64,000 nt of DNA from Bacteroidota bacterium (lineage in GTDB: Bacteria > Bacteroidota > Bacteroidia > Chitinophagales > Chitinophagaceae), in contig JAPLEI010000100.1 of assembly GCA_026391195.1 (NCBI GenBank), positions 22,256 through 86,255 on the forward strand. Direction: 5' to 3'. Numbering within the stretch: position 1 is the first letter of the stretch; every line of letters starts with the position of its first letter. Below, one piece after another: positions 60,223 through 64,000 of the stretch. Under the pieces are notes generated by a model, which was not told where the DNA came from, made no database searches, and was given only the letters and a program-made list of their open reading frames with translations. The position numbers and the translations under genes are program-made.

Positions 60223-61026
60223 ATGTTTACGACAAAGAGGATTACAATAAAAGGAAACGACATTTACATCAATAAGCCCGGACTATTTGGACAAAAGACC
60301 GAAGAGTATTTGGGTGTGTTAAGTTTTGACACCTCGACACCGACAATAAAAGTTTTTGAAAACAACATACTGCTAAAGACTTTCAATATTGAAACCCTTG
60401 CAACAAATTCCAATCTCGCAGGACAATACTTTCATATTTCGGTTAGACTTTTAGAAAATGATGGAGTAATGATTGATGGTGTTATCTCCAAGCAAAAAGA
60501 CAAGCATCCCGACTGGCAGGATAGCGACTATGAGGCAATAAGATTTCAACCTTTCTTTTTGTCGACAGCCGACGTTGCGACAAGTCAGAGAATAATTGGT
60601 AAAGGAGTTTTTGAAAGAGGATTGCATTATTCAGGGACAGTAACACCGACAACTGTTCGTGTAATTTGTATTTGCGACAACTGCGACAAAAGTTTTACGG
60701 TTCAACACTTTCATGGTGGCTTTTCAGAAAGTCAATACTACTATTCAGAAGACAGCAAACAAACACTGACTGTGCCTTACGACAAAATAAAAAACTTGCC
60801 GACACATTTACAAAAAGAGGTTGACGAAAAAATAATCGCAGAAGTAGAAGCAGAACTTCCAAAGCCGACAAAGGGAAAAGGGAGTTACCGTTATTACAAT
60901 TCATTTTGTTGCCCGCATTGTTTAAGTCCTTATACTGACTTTCAAAAAAACAAACAAATTAGACAGACAGAATATTACGGACTAAAGTATATCAATGACA
61001 AATTTTACACACTTGATGAGCATTGA
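60223..61026 (+). CDS. Hypothetical protein with two CxxC-type clusters
   Basis: A 267-residue protein starting MFTTKRITIKGNDIYINKPG. Residues 1-150 look beta-rich; then come CICDNCDK and CCPHC, about 80 residues apart, which together can bind one zinc ion. The end (KQIRQTEYYGLKYINDKFYT) is polar. I recognise no family. Codon use is rich in GAC and ACA, unlike the core genes, which suggests recent transfer. It is convergent with the S9 peptidase gene. Confidence 0.6.
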   Translation: MFTTKRITIKGNDIYINKPGLFGQKTEEYLGVLSFDTSTPTIKVFENNILLKTFNIETLATNSNLAGQYFHISVRLLENDGVMIDGVISKQKDKHPDWQDSDYEAIRFQPFFLSTADVATSQRIIGKGVFERGLHYSGTVTPTTVRVICICDNCDKSFTVQHFHGGFSESQYYYSEDSKQTLTVPYDKIKNLPTHLQKEVDEKIIAEVEAELPKPTKGKGSYRYYNSFCCPHCLSPYTDFQKNKQIRQTEYYGLKYINDKFYTLDEH

Positions 61027-61125
61027 CACCCCCACTTAAGCAGTCAACAAATTAAAATAACAAGGCCCTTCATTTAGAGCCTACCTCCCATTCGAATATT
61101 TACCGCAGCTAAACTGCCTGCCAGT

Positions 61126-63180
61126 TTACTCAATAGGCAAACCAGATTCAGGCTCACCAAATACATAATGGTTAAACCATAACCAGTTATGCCAAATGGC
61201 TGCTAAGCGCTCTTTGGGCTTGGAAATGGAATGTCCAAAACCTTTGTACACGATTAATTTCGATGGGATGCCCCTATCCTGTAAGCCCCTGTATAATTCG
61301 TAAGCGTTCGAAATGGGTACGCGTTTATCCAGCTCACCATGCTGAATAAGGGTGGGTGTTTGGGCTTTGTTGATGTTGGTCATAGGAGAAGTGATGTTAT
61401 AGATCGCCTTATCCTGCCAGGGGGTGGCTTTTAAATATTGACGGGTAAAAGGAGTGATATCTGTACTTACATAATAGGTAATCCAGTTGGATATACCTGC
61501 ACCAACCGAGATTGCTCTAAATATGTTGGAATTGGTAGTTAAAAATGCTGAAATATATCCTCCCTGGCTCCAGCCCATGCAACCCATTTTTGATGTATCA
61601 ATAAATCCTTTTTTTGCCAATGATTCAACCCCACTGATTACATCCCACATATCGCCAACACCCAAATTACCCACGTTTAGTGATCTGAATTTTTCGCCAT
61701 AACCCGCACTCCCCCGATAGTTAACCCTTAATACTACTGCCCCCTTTTCTACCCATTGCTGAATTGGGTAAACATAAGTTGGGGTTGGTTCGGGCCGATC
61801 AGTACCGGTTGGACCACCATGAATTACCACCAGCAAAGGGTATTTCTTTTGAGGATCAAAATTCCGGGGCTTGTGCAAAACACCTTCTATTAGGGTACCA
61901 TCTTTACTGTTCCAATCAACTATTTCATTTACGGGTGTATTCCATGCACTGATTTGTTCCGTCATGCTGGTAATTTTTTGCCAATTGCCATTGATGGTTC
62001 CCAGGTATACTTCTGGCAGGTCGGTGAAGTTTCTGCCAAGAATGGTAATACCCTCTGATTTTTTACTAAAGCCTATATAACTAATTGTTTCCAGTGGTGT
62101 TTTGATACGTACAGATTTCCCGCTTACCGGATCGGCGAGGTACACACCGCTTTTCATTTTGAGTGCGACACCAAAATAAATACCCTGAGGCGTCCAGGAA
62201 AAGACTGATTTGTTTTCATCTATATCCTGACCAATTTCGTGGCTTTTTTTGGTAGCCGTATCATAGATAAAAAGTCGCCCATTTTTAAAAAAATTGGTAA
62301 CCGAATCATCAACAGAACTTCTATATACAAAGGCTTTGCCATCAGGACTCCAATCTGCAAAAGCATCATTTGCAGCATTGGCCACCAATATGTTTATTTT
62401 TTTTGTAGCAATATCTATACTCGCTATATCACTATAAATACCGGAATTAATCAGCGGATTCGGTTGCTTATTAAAAATAACGGATTGTCCATCTTTACTC
62501 CAGGCAAACCCGGCAACAGTAAAATCGCCGTCTGTTAATTTAGTTGCAAGGGGTATTTTAAAACAGGGATTTTGTTTTTCTGATCCTTCTTTTAGCCCAT
62601 TGCAGGGAAATTGACCTGCCAGCAAAATAGAATCATAGTTATAATTCAATAACCAAAGATGGCTTTGTTTGTACTCTTCTCCCTCTACAGCAAATGCGCC
62701 AAACCGCTCTTTAAACGCTTTATCTTTTTTGCTATCGGGTTCACTTTTTGTATAAATGATTTGTGTGCCAGCAGGATTCCATTCATATCCCGAAATGCCA
62801 TCTTCGTCTTTAGAAATTTGTAATGCTTCGCCGCCATCAACGGGAATGATGAATAGCTGTGCCTTATCACCCCTGTCGGCCAGAAAGCTGACATATTTAT
62901 TATCCGGAGTAAAGGCGGCAGCAGTGCTACTCCCCTTGAGGGTGCGCGTTAACTGAACAGGCGGCTGCCCCTCCTTTGATAAACAGATTTCTGCATCATA
63001 TCCATTATTTACCCAATCAGTGCCAGTAACCGTATAGGCGATGTATTTTCCGTTGGGAGAAATTACGGGTGCTCCTGCTTGTTTAAGGCTGAGCCATTTT
63101 TCAAAAGATATGGATGCATTTTTTTGCGCCGATGCCTGGCAACAAAAAAAGATTAGTAAAAGGGAGGTAAAATATTTCAT
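61126..63180 (-). CDS. S9 family peptidase (prolyl oligopeptidase / acylaminoacyl-peptidase-like)
   Basis: A 684-residue secreted serine peptidase. Signal peptide MKYFTSLLLIFFCCQASA; a seven-bladed propeller (AYTVTGTDWVNNGYDAEI, FTPDNKYVSFLADRGDKAQL and other WD-like blades) to about residue 420; then the alpha/beta hydrolase domain. The catalytic triad is Ser in GWSQGGY, Asp in HGELDKRVP and His in GFGHSISKP. GWSQGGY instead of the commoner GWSYGG is a small variation. It cleaves short peptides, probably in the periplasm. It is a stand-alone gene with more core-like composition than its neighbours. Confidence 0.9.
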   Translation of the reverse strand: MKYFTSLLLIFFCCQASAQKNASISFEKWLSLKQAGAPVISPNGKYIAYTVTGTDWVNNGYDAEICLSKEGQPPVQLTRTLKGSSTAAAFTPDNKYVSFLADRGDKAQLFIIPVDGGEALQISKDEDGISGYEWNPAGTQIIYTKSEPDSKKDKAFKERFGAFAVEGEEYKQSHLWLLNYNYDSILLAGQFPCNGLKEGSEKQNPCFKIPLATKLTDGDFTVAGFAWSKDGQSVIFNKQPNPLINSGIYSDIASIDIATKKINILVANAANDAFADWSPDGKAFVYRSSVDDSVTNFFKNGRLFIYDTATKKSHEIGQDIDENKSVFSWTPQGIYFGVALKMKSGVYLADPVSGKSVRIKTPLETISYIGFSKKSEGITILGRNFTDLPEVYLGTINGNWQKITSMTEQISAWNTPVNEIVDWNSKDGTLIEGVLHKPRNFDPQKKYPLLVVIHGGPTGTDRPEPTPTYVYPIQQWVEKGAVVLRVNYRGSAGYGEKFRSLNVGNLGVGDMWDVISGVESLAKKGFIDTSKMGCMGWSQGGYISAFLTTNSNIFRAISVGAGISNWITYYVSTDITPFTRQYLKATPWQDKAIYNITSPMTNINKAQTPTLIQHGELDKRVPISNAYELYRGLQDRGIPSKLIVYKGFGHSISKPKERLAAIWHNWLWFNHYVFGEPESGLPIE

Positions 63181-63807
63181 TGGTTTGTTTTTAATGGTAC
63201 ATCAGGCAATGCCATTTTGAAGTTATGGATTATTCATAAATTGAGGAAATAGCTTGTCACATTACCTACCACTAGTTAACCAAAATTTCTTTGTTTACTG
63301 TCTTTCTATTCTATCGCTAAAGGTTTTGTCTAAAAGCATTTAGCACAAAAATCTACTCGTTTACATTTCCTTAACAAATTGTTTTGAAGTTTAAAAAATA
63401 AATTTGGAAACCCCTTATTCGGAATAGTATATTTGCAAAATAGAAGAACTTAATTACTATTGAAAGTAAAATAATCTTTAAAATTATAAGCGTAAAATGA
63501 TATTACTATACCTTATAAAAGATTTATTAACAAGTTGGGCATCTATTATAATTTCCCCTTAAGTAATAGATAAAGGATAAAGCAAAGAATTTAATAAGCT
63601 ATCTACGTTTTAAATGGTAGAACAAGGTTAAAGCGTGTGTCTAATAAGTAGGCGTCGATTAAATGTATTTCGATATATGTAACCGTTAATTTATTATCAT
63701 TGTTGTCCGACTAAAGTCGGGTTTAAATTAGCTGTAACCCTTTTCTGTAAAGAGTTACAGCCCAAAAATACGTTATTTCAATTTCGGTGGTAGTACCCCA
63801 CCCTTTT
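63181..63807. other. 627-base AT-rich region with an orphan promoter box and a stem-loop
   Basis: Between the S9 peptidase start and the transposase end I see no gene. TATATTTG at 63428-63435 matches the -7 box but nothing long is encoded behind it. A stem-loop (CTGTAACCCTTT with AAAGAGTTACAG, about 63731-63760) and CCGACTAAAGTCGG near 63707-63720 lie close to the transposase and could be part of the insertion sequence end. Confidence 0.5.
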
Positions 63808-64000
63808 TTAAGGAGAAAATGCTAGGGGTAGTCCATTCATTTTTCTCCAGGCTTTATAAGTGTCTTTTATAAATTCCAGTAACCCTACATAGCTCATCAA
63901 ATGCAGGCGTATAACTGTAATCATATTGGCAAAAGACTTCTTGGTCGCCGCCTTTTTCCTTATAACTACCATCAGCAACTGAGCCATCAGCACACAATAA
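63808..64000 (-). mobile_element. IS4-like transposase, C-terminal end, runs off the window
   Basis: The frame is open from position 64000 to the stop at 63808. It reads CVLMAQLLMVVIRKKAATKK and then SFANMITVIRLHLMSYVGLL, which is the typical C-terminal helix region of IS4-family (DDE) transposases of Bacteroidota. The catalytic DDE residues are outside the window. The left end of the insertion sequence probably lies near 63700, marked by the palindrome there, but I cannot define the terminal repeat without the other end. Confidence 0.7.

Noticed and set aside
63428-63560. Promoter-like TATATTTG with a 21-codon frame behind it
   Set aside because: No meaningful protein or stable RNA structure is visible; such boxes arise easily in AT-rich DNA.

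Overview
The window reads as chromosomal DNA of a Bacteroidota bacterium, most likely of the Chitinophagaceae or a close relative. The supporting signs are three SusC/SusD outer-membrane pairs, a type IX secretion C-terminal sorting domain on a secreted amylase, Bacteroidota-type promoters with a TAnnTTTG -7 box and short leaders, weak ribosome binding sites, and lineage families such as DUF3667 and DUF4397. The family-level placement is inference from gene content only.

Layout. 1-8.3 kb: the start of a Nudix-type sugar regulator, a large secreted GH13 amylase, a divergent SusA-like GH13 enzyme, an indoleamine 2,3-dioxygenase-like haem protein and an iduronate-2-sulfatase-like enzyme. 8.3-15.1 kb: a GH43-like/GH3 pair, a lipoprotein and a DUF3667 membrane protein. 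15.2-20.9 kb: a SusC-SusD-DUF4397 operon on the minus strand, closed by a terminator. 21.3-28.8 kb: a sulfatase divergent from a second SusC-SusD operon, then a secreted protein and a lipoprotein. 28.9-35.5 kb: a tightly packed four-gene operon of the type common in Planctomycetes (PSD1 cytochrome-DUF1549-DUF1553, DUF1501, TIM-barrel isomerase-like, DUF2231-cytochrome-LRR). 35.6-36.8 kb: a Fic AMP-transferase with its own promoter. 36.8-43.5 kb: a third SusC-SusD operon extended by an SGNH hydrolase and a dicarboxylate/cation symporter. 43.6-48.9 kb: a hypothetical membrane-anchored protein, an RhlE-like helicase, a beta-barrel protein, HflX and a Rieske protein.

48.9-59.4 kb is an accessory region that starts exactly at a tRNA-Asn gene. 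A structured repeat, whose left end copies the tRNA 3' end and which usually ends in an intrinsic terminator, recurs as five main copies and several partial cores. Between copies lie short unrelated cargo modules: HicAB, HigBA, an MqsRA-like pair whose toxin has two early stops, remnants of two restriction systems around an unusual deaminase-GHKL ATPase-winged-helix fusion, a beta-lactamase-fold hydrolase, a CDGSH protein, a DUF4177 protein and two decayed HTH genes. No recombinase gene is visible in the window. I regard this tRNA-anchored cassette array and the deaminase fusion as the most interesting parts.

59.5-64.0 kb: two hypothetical genes, a secreted S9 peptidase, a gene-poor stretch and the 3' end of an IS4-like transposase that runs off the window.

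How the parts fit: the first 43 kb is mainly a glycan-foraging region, in which secreted and periplasmic glycosidases and sulfatases work with TonB-dependent SusC/SusD importers. The accessory array looks like a site of repeated gain and decay of toxin-antitoxin and defence genes. All functional calls rest on motif and family recognition by eye; no database search was run.
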